A stretch of 12,930 nt of DNA from contig CALBNA010000114.1 of assembly GCA_937896205.1 (NCBI GenBank), positions 1 through 12,930 on the forward strand, written 5' to 3'. The position numbers were made by a program, and so were the translations under genes. The notes under the pieces are model-generated. The model worked only from the letters and a program-made list of their open reading frames with translations. It was not told the DNA's origin and made no database searches. The first letter of the stretch is position 1; the number at the start of each line of letters is the position of its first letter. Of this stretch, positions 6,788 to 12,930 are shown one piece after another. The DNA is from an uncultured Campylobacter sp. (GTDB taxonomy: Bacteria > Campylobacterota > Campylobacteria > Campylobacterales > Campylobacteraceae).

Positions 6788-7654
6788 CTAGTCCAGCCAA
6801 ATTTTACGGTTTAGCCGCAGCTCCTCGACGATACGAAGGAAGCCGCCGATCTCGTCTTTGTAAAATCTATTTGCCCCTTTGCCCACGAGCGGACGGCGCA
6901 GATCAGGCTCGAAGTTATCGCGCCCCGTGCGGATCGCCATGCAGATTTTGTCCCCGGTTAGCACGATGTTTATAGGGCGGTGAAATCTCATTTTTAGCAG
7001 TTTTAGATTTTCCATCAAGCTAGGCGTGAGCGCATATCTAGCCTCGATCTGATCGGTCGTATAGACGCGAAATAGCCGCTCAAACTCCGCGTCGTCCATC
7101 CTCGCGCGCTTGCCGCCGTAGTCCTTAAAATCATCCGTCCCGCTGCAAATTTGCGTGACGCCCTTTAAGCGCTTAGGAAAATCGGCAACAAACAAAAGCC
7201 CCGCAAAAAGTATCCTGTGCGTCTCGTTTCCGCGCAGATCCTCTTTGATGCTTATCGCCTCTACGTCGCTAAATTTGACCCGCACGCCCTCTATCTGCCC
7301 GAAAATCAGGTCGTTGCCCGAGTACTTGTCGATGTCAAAATCATAAATCATATAAAGATAATCGCTCTCTACGCAGTCGCCCGGATAATACGTGAGACCG
7401 CAGTCCTCCACGATGCTCCTCACGACTTTTCGCTTAAATTTAAACGTAAAGCTATCGGTGAAAATGCTCTCGAAAAAATAGTACATCGCAGCCCCGCAGA
7501 CCACAAACGCACCAGCGCTAAGGGCGGCGTTTTGCGCTGCTAGATATAGCAGCCAAGCCACTGCGGCGGCGACAAAGACGCAGGTGAGCTTTAGTCTAAA
7601 AAGCGAACGCAAAACCTTTTGCCGCTCAAGCTCTAGCAAGACCAGATCGTCCAT
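6788..7654 (-). CDS. DUF3137 family membrane protein
   Basis: A protein of 288 residues with two N-terminal membrane helices (about 22-41 and 44-64) and a large cytosolic C-terminal domain. The family pattern is recognisable in FKFKRKVVRSIVEDCGL (71-87), NDLIFGQIEGVRVKFSDVEA (about 114-133), FAGLLFVADFPKRLKG (about 150-165) and VYTTDQIEARYALTPSLME (about 198-216). DUF3137 proteins have no defined biochemical role but frequently neighbour lemA, as here, where lemA lies directly upstream on the same strand. The ATG at 7654 has AGGAG five bases upstream. A TAAAAT box on the - strand (7705-7700) could be its own weak promoter; otherwise it is read through from lemA. Confidence 0.87.
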   Translation of the reverse strand: MDDLVLLELERQKVLRSLFRLKLTCVFVAAAVAWLLYLAAQNAALSAGAFVVCGAAMYYFFESIFTDSFTFKFKRKVVRSIVEDCGLTYYPGDCVESDYLYMIYDFDIDKYSGNDLIFGQIEGVRVKFSDVEAISIKEDLRGNETHRILFAGLLFVADFPKRLKGVTQICSGTDDFKDYGGKRARMDDAEFERLFRVYTTDQIEARYALTPSLMENLKLLKMRFHRPINIVLTGDKICMAIRTGRDNFEPDLRRPLVGKGANRFYKDEIGGFLRIVEELRLNRKIWLD

Positions 7655-7925
7655 TTTTGCTCCTGTTTTTAATCTAACGCCGTTTTTGCAAATTTGGCTA
7701 TTTTACGGGCTTTTGTCTTTAAATTTGCGTTTTAAACCGCTTAAATTTAAGCTCTTTTCTGTGGGCGGCGACGCTTCAAATTCGGATCAAATTTGCCGCT
7801 CAAATTTACCGCCCGCGCCGCTTTTTATATTCAAATTTGACGAACCGACGAAGGCCGCTTGTATTTTCAAGGGCGCAGTTAAAGCGCTCAAATTTAACGT
7901 CAAATTTGACGAAACGAGCGCAAAT
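7655..7925. repeat. AAATTT-dense spacer between lemA and DUF3137
   Basis: I count nine AAATTT hexamers in these 271 bases, where under 0.1 would be expected from even base composition. They include the 14-bp perfect palindrome CGTCAAATTTGACG (7898-7911), itself enclosed by GCGCTC (7884-7889) and GAGCGC (7916-7921), forming a nested hairpin just past the lemA stop. The hairpin could act as a weak lemA terminator on the - strand, where TTTAAC follows. No gene seen. Confidence 0.65.
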
Positions 7926-8480
7926 TTAGCGGTTAAAAAGCTCGTGCACGTCGTGCGGATCGTCTTGGCCTTTCGGTACCTCGAAAAACGCAGCCTTATG
8001 AAACTTCGCCCAGCTAGCGACGATGTTTGACGGAAACATCTCCACGGCGTTGTTGTAATCAGTCACGGCGGCGTTGTAGGCGCGGCGCGCGGCGGAGATC
8101 TGCTCCTCGATCTCGTTTAGCGTCTTTTGCAGGTGCATGACGTTTTCGTTGGCTTTGAGCTCAGGGTAATTCTCAACGACGACGTTGAGCTTTGAGATGA
8201 GGTTTGACAGCTCGCCGTTTAGCGCAAATCTCTGCTCGTCGCCCGCGGCCTTTTGGATGCCGCTTCTAAGCGCGGAGATGTTTTCTAGCAGCTCGCGCTC
8301 GTGCGTGATGTACTGCTTGACGGTGGCGACGAGGTTTGGGATGAGGTCAAAGCGCCTTTTTAGCTGCGTATCGACGCCTGATCTGATGTTTGAGACTTGG
8401 TTGCGCTTGCCAACCAGCGAGTTGTAGACCGAGATGACGATGAGCGCGAGAACGGCGATGATGCCTAGGACGATGTACAT
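7926..8480 (-). CDS. lemA: LemA family protein
   Basis: A protein of 184 residues, the usual family length. LemA proteins have one N-terminal membrane helix (here 1-20) and a long helical bundle exposed outside the membrane. The family core is clear: NSLVGKRNQVSNIRSGVDTQ (20-39), LKRRFDLIPNLVATVKQYI (40-58), HERELLENISALRSG (60-74) and NVVVENYPELKANE (about 99-112), followed by the EIEEQISAARRAYNAAVTDYN segment. Function is unsettled; it has been linked to envelope integrity and antigen presentation. The ATG at 8480 has GGGAG five bases upstream. It is the first gene of a same-strand group with DUF3137 and a membrane protein, and has a strong upstream -10 box. Confidence 0.96.
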   Translation of the reverse strand: MYIVLGIIAVLALIVISVYNSLVGKRNQVSNIRSGVDTQLKRRFDLIPNLVATVKQYITHERELLENISALRSGIQKAAGDEQRFALNGELSNLISKLNVVVENYPELKANENVMHLQKTLNEIEEQISAARRAYNAAVTDYNNAVEMFPSNIVASWAKFHKAAFFEVPKGQDDPHDVHELFNR

Positions 8481-8509
8481 TTTACTCCCTTAATTTAACT
8501 TTTGTTTTG

Positions 8510-8515
8510 ATTATA
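8510..8515 (-). promoter_or_regulatory. Promoter of lemA (extended -10)
   Basis: On the - strand a perfect TATAAT (8515 to 8510) is preceded by TGA, an extended -10 element, and by TTTTT further up. No convincing -35 box is seen, as usual in Campylobacter. The predicted start is near 8503, about 22 nt before the ATG. Confidence 0.7.
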
Positions 8516-8838
8516 TCAAAAAGCTGCTGAAACTGGAAAATTATACTCGTCTTTGCCGCGCTAGATGCTAGGTCGCCCGGGGCTTGCTACCAAAATGCTA
8601 AATTTCGCTTGCCTTTGTAAAAGCCGCTTTGTGAGCAAATCTCGGATACAAGGGCTAGTTGCCGTAAAATAAAGACGCGTGGCCGATTTTTGCGCTTAAA
8701 TTTAGACTTAAAAACGCAAAATACGCTTTTGGGTAAACCGTTTGCAAATTTTGCGTTACGGGCGAGTTGAGTCTTATTTTTAAACAAAAATCAAAGCAGA
8801 TACGCACAGGCAAAAACGGCTTGGCGCGAGGTCTTGCC

Positions 8839-8846
8839 GGGGGGGG
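8839..8846 (+). repeat. Poly-G tract (G8)
   Basis: Eight consecutive G lie in intergenic DNA. In Campylobacter, G tracts of this length are the usual slippage sites of phase-variable genes, but no open frame spans this one on either strand, so it is either a relic or a transcriptional switch for an unseen element. Confidence 0.7.
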
Positions 8847-8982
8847 CGGCGATGGGCAGTTAAAATCTAGCCTATAAATTTCGCCTGCACGGACGACACG
8901 CCCTTTTGCTGCGATAAATTCGTATCTTTTTGAGGGTGATTTTACGTGAGCTAACGGCTAAATCATCGCAAATTTAGCGCCG

Positions 8983-9089
8983 TTTAAGCAGCAAGAGTAA
9001 AATTAGCGTTTCTAAACACGCCAAAAGGAGCACGAACCCCACTTTCTCGCGGTTTTAGAGTTTTAAGCCGCAAGAGCAAAACTGGCTTT
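8983..9089 (+). repeat. 28-bp imperfect direct repeat, 79-bp spacing
   Basis: Positions 8983-9010 and 9062-9089 match at 23 of 28 bases (both begin TTTAAGC, then a G-C-A-A-G-A-G core and AAAA). A shorter piece, TTTAAGCCGCAA, recurs near 12177-12188. Function unknown; may be a dispersed intergenic repeat. Confidence 0.55.
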
Positions 9090-9447
9090 AAACGGCAAAT
9101 CGCCGAGCCGTCAAACCTATCCCGCGCGTTTTGCGTTTAGGCAAGGAAATTACCGCTCGCACTCTATGCAAAATTTAGCTATTTTGCCGATTTTGCCGGC
9201 TGCAAGTAGGCAAATTTACGCTTACTAGCAAGCCTAGAGGGCAAAAGCGCGGATTTGCGCCGCGCACAAACGCAATTTTGCGACTTTGCGCCGTAAGGCA
9301 AAATCCAAAACTAGCTAAAAGGCGCAAATTTAGGGCGCGTATAAAAACTAAACCAAAGCGCTTTAGCCTTTTAAAGCTCGCAAATTTTGCCTCAGACCCG
9401 CTTTTACCGCGTCTTGCGCGATAAATTGTAGGATAAATCCCGGTAAA

Positions 9448-11972
9448 TCACCACTTCATACCCGCTTCCAACCAAAAGTTGCGGCCAAGGCCGTATTCGT
9501 AGTAGCTGCCCTCGTTTGAGGCGATAAATTTTTTGTTTAAAAGATTATTTATATCAAGATTTACAAACGCTCGAAAATCGCCTGCCAGCCGCCTTTCATA
9601 ACCTATACGCATATCCCAAGTCGCGTATGCGGGCAGCTTTTGGCGCTCGTAGACGTACATCCCGCGCGTCCTATTCCAGCCGCCTAGTAGCACGTCCGTT
9701 TTGCTCGTATAGTTTATGAAATTTGAAACGCTAAAGCCGCTAAATTTAGCCTAGTGGCGAAATTTAGCGGTAAAAGGCACATGTAATCAACGACGGGTAG
9801 TTCACTTTTTTTGATGATTTTTCCGTTATACGAGACGTCGTCGTTCATCTCGTCGTCTTCGTAATCCGTAAAGCTCCTGCTTTGCTTCGTAAAGCTTAGC
9901 GAGCCCTCAAAATCGTTTTTTACGCCCCAAATTTCGATCGGAGCGATGTTTGCCGCGCATAAGGTTACGATGTCGCGCTTGCTTTGCCCTTCGTTGGTAA
10001 ATATAGAATATCCGTTTCCGTAGCCTGTTAGCGGCTCTCTTACGTATTTCGTCGCTACTTCGTCGCGGCCTTGGCGTCTGACGTATTTTAGATTTAGCCT
10101 CGCGTTGCCGACGTCGCCGCGATAATACGCGCTAAATTCGTCGTCGTAAGGCGTCTTTAGCTCCCTGATAGGACGGCGGTTATTAGCTAGTCCGCCGCAC
10201 GTATACGCCCCGCCGTACGAGCTTCTCTCGCAAGTCTCATACATCCTATATACGCCGTTATACATCTTGTACGCGAAAAAGTTTCGTCCGTAGTAGCGGT
10301 TTAGTCCGATTCCTACGAAGTTTTTATCCGCAAATTCGTACTCGGCTAGCAGCCTCGGGGCTAAATTTACGTCGTTGTTATCGCCGTTTCGCTCGATACG
10401 AAGTCCGGGACGAAATTTAAACGCGCCAAACCTCATCTCGTCTTCGAGATAAAGGGCGAGATTGGTTTGCGTGGCCTTGGTTTTTACGGCGTAGTAGTAG
10501 GTTTTTTTCGATAGATATTGACCGACCGCGCCTTGAGATGCGAAGCTATCGTCTATGACGCAAGTTTTATCGCCGGAGATGCACGTTCCGCTCATCAAAG
10601 GCTTTGGCGTTCCGTAGGATACGCGGGTGCGCGGTATCTCGTAGCTGCCGCTTTGTCTAGCTATCTCAAAGCCCGATTTTACCAGATGCGATGCGCCCAG
10701 CGCTTCAAATTCCTTCACGCTTGCGTCGAATTTATACGCTAGCTTATTTTGGCGTTGTTCAAAATCGTTTAATCCTCCTATGCCCGAGCCGAAATTCGGG
10801 CTAGGGTTGGTTCCCCAGTTTTTGACGTTTGAGAGTTTGTAACCATAATACTCGGTATCATGCTCATAGTCGCGGCTGTTTTGCGAGGTGGAGTAGCTAA
10901 GCGTCTGCTCTAAAAATACCCCCTCAAGATCGGCCTACGCCTCGAGAGTCGCGACGTAACCGCCGTATTTTAGCGTGAGCTGGGAGTCTAGGTACCGCTT
11001 GGCGGAGGTGTAGTTATCTAGCCTAGAGTACAAAAAGCTCGGCTTTAGCGTAAATTTATCGCTCACGCCCCAAACGCCTTTTACAAAAAGATTATCATTA
11101 GTCTGCCTGTCGTTTGGAAACGAGTATAAATTTTGATTTATCTGTTTTTTGTTGTAGTGGTTTTCTATGACGGATCGGTGCCTCGAGTAGTCTAGCAAAA
11201 GGCCGAAATTCTGCGTCAAATACCCCTCTGCGCCGACTCTATACCTACGCTTTTTAAAGTCGCTCATATCGGCTAGATCGCCGTCGTCGTATCTTTGCTC
11301 GGCGGAGGCGTCTTTATAAATTTTGCTCCAATCCCCGCCCGTATAAGAGTAGCTAAGTACGCCGTGAAAGCCGCTTTTGGGGTCTCTGGTTTTAGCGTTC
11401 ACGGCGCCTCCTTGAAAGCCGCCGTACCTAGCCGAGACCGCGCTATCTAGCACCTCGACGCTACCTAGCAGATCCGTATCTACGCTCATGGCTTGCGAGC
11501 CTATCGTACTGTCGCTCCAGGGGTTGTTGTGGTTATTCCGCGTGCTTTTTTTAGGGTCTAGGTCGTTATTTATGCTTGCGCCGTCTAGGGTAAAGTTGTT
11601 TTGATAGTAGCTCGCGCCGTTTATGCTGATATCTTGCGGAGCCAGCTCGCCCGCCCGCACGCTTTTGGCGTTTTTCGCGCTAAAGGCGACATTTGGATTG
11701 CCTTTTAAAAGATCGGTTATGCCGTGATTTTTAGACGTTATCAGATCCATATCCGCGCGCGTTAGTTTTCCTGGTTCTTTCGTAGCGTTGGCGTCAGTGC
11801 TGACCTCGACTTTATCTAGTACGACCTCCGCGGCGTTTAGCGTACTAAAATTTAACGCCTTTAAAGCGGTTAAATTTAAAGAGCCTTTATGGGCGTCGCG
11901 ACTCGCGGCCAAATGCGAAAGCGGCAAATTTAGCGCCGCAACCGCTACGAAAAGGCTAGCCGTTTTTTTCAT
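9448..11972 (-). pseudogene. TonB-dependent outer-membrane receptor, disrupted
   Basis: The pieces together encode about 840 residues of a TonB-dependent receptor, an outer-membrane barrel importing siderophore, haem or metal complexes. The ATG at 11972 has AAGGA five bases upstream. The N-terminal part has a signal peptide (about 1-23), an unusual linker rich in LNL/LNF, a TonB-box-like EVVLDKVEVS (about 49-58), then the plug domain with DLLKGNPNVAFSA, DISINGASYYQNNFTLDG and a YGGFQGGAVNAKT exit. Barrel sequence follows, with loop cysteine pairs (GTCISGDKTC; ETCERSSYGGAYTC), and the end NFWLEAGMKW has the terminal aromatic expected for barrel assembly. Two lesions are seen: an in-frame TAG at 10935-10937 (all 73 codons from it to 10718 stay in the same frame, with no other stop), and a frame change near 9740-9770, after which the last 90 or so residues read in another frame. 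Substrate unknown. Confidence 0.9.
9737..9770. repeat. AAATTT inverted repeat at the receptor frameshift
   Basis: CCGCTAAATTT (9737-9747) and AAATTTAGCGG (9760-9770) form a perfect 11-bp inverted repeat with a 12-nt spacer, inside the receptor pseudogene exactly where its reading frame changes. Confidence 0.7.
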
Positions 11973-12123
11973 AATTATCCTTAGTTAAATTTATTTGTCG
12001 GTTTTGGGCGTTTGCGTCAAAACCGCGTATTTTAGGCTGCGATAAATTTTATTCGTTTTACGTTTTAGCTTTAAAAAGTCGCTAAATTCAGCTAAATTTA
12101 CGCCGCAAAGTTTATAAAAAGGC

Positions 12124-12167
12124 GCCTATTTGCGATTTGCCCTCGCAGCGATTAGGCTTTGTTTTTT
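12124..12167 (+). terminator. Orphan + strand terminator-like hairpin
   Basis: GCCTA (12124-12128) pairs with TAGGC (12153-12157), continuing inward after one mismatch through TTGC/GCGA (12130-12133 with 12148-12151, one G-U), and is followed by TTTGTTTTTT (12158-12167). Neighbouring genes are all on the - strand, so it would end a transcript not otherwise seen, or an antisense RNA. Confidence 0.45.
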
Positions 12168-12285
12168 AAACGCGCGTTTAAGCCGCAAATTTAAATAAAA
12201 AACGCTGCCGGAATTTATTCACCGCTTAAAAAAGCTACGCCAAGCAGGTTTGCTAAGCTCTAAAGCCGCTTTTGCTAAAAATCTA

Positions 12286-12319
12286 AAAATCGCGCTAAGA
12301 GCTAAATTTATCCAGCGCG
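12286..12319 (-). terminator. Probable terminator of the HMA operon
   Basis: On the - strand CGCGCT (12319-12314) and AGCGCG (12296-12291) form a short GC stem with a 17-nt loop, followed by ATTTTTAGATTTTT. It begins five bases after the second HMA gene. The stem is only 6 bp, so confidence is moderate. Confidence 0.55.
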
Positions 12320-12323
12320 GGCG

Positions 12324-12590
12324 TTATTTTTTAGATTTTAAAACCGCCTGATAGCCTTGTTTTTTGAGCACTTCTACGACCGTATTTTCGGCAAAGTCGT
12401 CCTGGACGACGATATCGGCCGTTTTAGCTTCCAAATTTACATCAAATTTCTTTACGCCCTTAAGCGTATTTAGCGTCTGCGTGATGACTTCGTAGCAACT
12501 CACGCAGGCCATGTTTGGGATCTCGTAAACCAAAGTCTTGTCCGCAAATGCCGCCGTGCAAAGCACCAGCGCTAGAGCTAGCCTTTTCAT
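12324..12590 (-). CDS. Secreted heavy-metal-associated (HMA) protein, second of pair
   Basis: A protein of 88 residues: signal peptide (MKRLALALVLCTAAFA, cleavage after residue 16 before DK) and one HMA domain with the metal-binding loop NMACVSC, cysteines at 29 and 32. The rest fits the ferredoxin-like fold (VKKFDVNLEAKTADIVV, then a helix ending in KKQGYQAVL). It would bind Cu(I), Hg(II) or another soft metal in the periplasm, like MerP; the metal cannot be told from sequence. Its ATG overlaps the TGA of the first HMA gene (ATGA), and only a weak AAAGA lies upstream, so translation is likely coupled. The two proteins are similar enough to suggest duplication. No transporter or regulator lies nearby in the window. 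Confidence 0.9.
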   Translation of the reverse strand: MKRLALALVLCTAAFADKTLVYEIPNMACVSCYEVITQTLNTLKGVKKFDVNLEAKTADIVVQDDFAENTVVEVLKKQGYQAVLKSKK

Positions 12591-12847
12591 TCTTTGATAC
12601 CGACTTTGTATTTTTTGGCTTGGATTGCTTGCACGATGTCCATCACGTTCACGCCGTTATCTGCGGTGATGTTTACGTCTTTGCTTTTTAGATCAAAGCT
12701 CACTGCGGTGACGCCCTTGACGCCTTTTGCGGCATCTTCGATTTTTTTGGCGCAGCCGCCGCAGTTCATGTTAGGCACGTTTAGTTCGTAGGTTTGCTCT
12801 GCAAAAACAGCGCCGCAAATCGCCGCTAAAAGTAGAATTTTCCTCAT
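12587..12847 (-). CDS. Secreted heavy-metal-associated (HMA) protein, first of pair
   Basis: A protein of 86 residues with a signal peptide (MRKILLLAAICGAVFA, cleavage after residue 16 before EQ) and an HMA domain with the classical loop NMNCGGC, cysteines at 29 and 32, followed by the helix AKKIEDAAKGVKGV and strands TAVSFDLKSKDVNI. It is predicted to carry a soft metal ion in the periplasm. The ATG at 12845-12847 has AAGGAG five bases upstream. The open frame reaching 12910 is fused to adapter and is false. Only 34 genomic bases remain upstream, so the promoter, and any partner gene such as a copper ATPase, lies outside the contig. Confidence 0.92.
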   Translation of the reverse strand: MRKILLLAAICGAVFAEQTYELNVPNMNCGGCAKKIEDAAKGVKGVTAVSFDLKSKDVNITADNGVNVMDIVQAIQAKKYKVGIKE

Positions 12848-12881
12848 CGTCGCTCCTTGAAAATAATATTTGATATGAAAC

Positions 12882-12930
12882 CTGTCTCTTATACACATCT
12901 CCGAGCCCACGAGACCGTACTAGATCTCGT
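12882..12930 (-). other. Nextera read-2 adapter with i7 index and P7 start (artefact)
   Basis: From 12882 the sequence is the Nextera mosaic end (12882-12900), the read-2 adapter (to 12915), an 8-base index CGTACTAG (12916-12923; N702 from memory) and the first seven bases of the P7 tail (ATCTCGT, 12924-12930). It is not genomic and creates the false N-terminus MGSEMCIRDR. Confidence 0.98.

Larger units (their letters stand above)
8516..9447. other. Gene-poor region, possible decayed DNA
   Basis: More than 900 bases between the lemA promoter and the 3' end of the receptor pseudogene contain no convincing gene. The longest open frame on the - strand (8587-8787, 66 codons) has no ribosome site or recognisable domain. 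The region holds many AAATTT hexamers, an eight-base G tract (8839-8846) and a 28-base imperfect direct repeat. The length and the neighbouring pseudogene suggest remains of decayed genes, but no protein remnant is readable. Confidence 0.5.
11973..12323. other. Intergenic region between receptor and HMA genes
   Basis: These 351 bases hold no gene. They contain the receptor ribosome site (AAGGA, about 11977-11981 on the - strand), several AAATTT hexamers, a + strand terminator-like hairpin (12124-12167), a 16-bp perfect palindrome TTAAACGCGCGTTTAA (12166-12181) and the HMA operon terminator. A TAAAAT on the - strand (12034-12029) is a weak candidate receptor promoter. Confidence 0.6.

Noticed and set aside
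7217..7543. 108-codon + strand open frame opposite DUF3137
   Set aside because: The - strand frame carries family motifs and a ribosome site; this one has neither.
8587..8787. Open frame of 66 codons on the - strand
   Set aside because: No ribosome site, no domain, and composition typical of noncoding AAATTT-rich DNA.
8983..9089. CRISPR-like repeats
   Set aside because: Only two imperfect copies, no regular spacers and no cas genes.
10518..10742. Small + strand open frame within the receptor pseudogene
   Set aside because: Antisense shadow with no initiation signal.
10935..10937. TAG as a recoded sense codon
   Set aside because: No sign of amber reassignment elsewhere; the second lesion in the same gene points to a pseudogene or error.
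11965..11985. GATAATTAT near the receptor start as a Fur box
   Set aside because: Only a partial match to the 19-bp Fur consensus and it overlaps the ribosome site and start codon; not enough to call.

Overview
The window is a 12.9-kb assembled contig, probably from a higher-GC oral-type Campylobacter (C. showae / rectus / curvus group) or a close relative. The clues are the moaC - DUF493 - coiled-coil gene order, which matches my memory of C. jejuni Cj0252-Cj0254, the epsilonproteobacterial style of promoters and short genes, and the extreme density of the hexamer AAATTT in otherwise about 45-50% GC DNA. Species assignment is an inference. Both ends are Illumina Nextera adapter rather than genome (1-38 and 12882-12930), so true genomic sequence is only about 39-12881.

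Layout, left to right. (1) 39-1134 (+): a PLP-dependent C-S lyase of the PatB/MalY family, 5'-truncated at the contig end. (2) 1176-1250: an extended -10 element, two hairpins with pyrimidine-rich loops and a T-tract, read as a terminator and possibly a small RNA of about 60 nt. (3) 1274-3349 (+): a three-gene operon with its own -10 box: moaC (molybdopterin synthesis), a DUF493 protein and a 426-residue coiled-coil protein. (4) 3497-4438 (+): a DUF4299-like acidic protein. (5) 4624-5683 (+): a clear sigma70 promoter driving a small lipoprotein and a secreted Sel1-repeat protein. (6) 5892-8480 (-): lemA, a DUF3137 membrane protein and a multi-pass membrane protein, all in the same direction, with a TATAAT promoter before lemA. 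(7) 8481-9447: almost 1 kb with no convincing gene, holding a poly-G tract and an imperfect direct repeat. (8) 9448-11972 (-): a TonB-dependent receptor gene of about 840 codons broken by an in-frame amber stop and a frameshift. (9) 11973-12323: a noncoding stretch with a terminator-like hairpin on the + strand. (10) 12324-12847 (-): two tandem, translationally coupled, secreted HMA (metal-binding) proteins.

Most genes are housekeeping or envelope functions. The export-associated ones (lipoprotein plus Sel1 protein, LemA plus DUF3137, outer-membrane receptor, periplasmic HMA pair) suggest a cell-envelope and metal-handling neighbourhood. No tRNA, rRNA, CRISPR array, transposase or phage gene was seen. 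The best leads for something new are the small-RNA candidate before moaC, the AAATTT hairpin landscape (each AAATTT is also an RAATTY site, the methylation motif linked to DNA uptake in C. jejuni), and the uncharacterised gene pairs.
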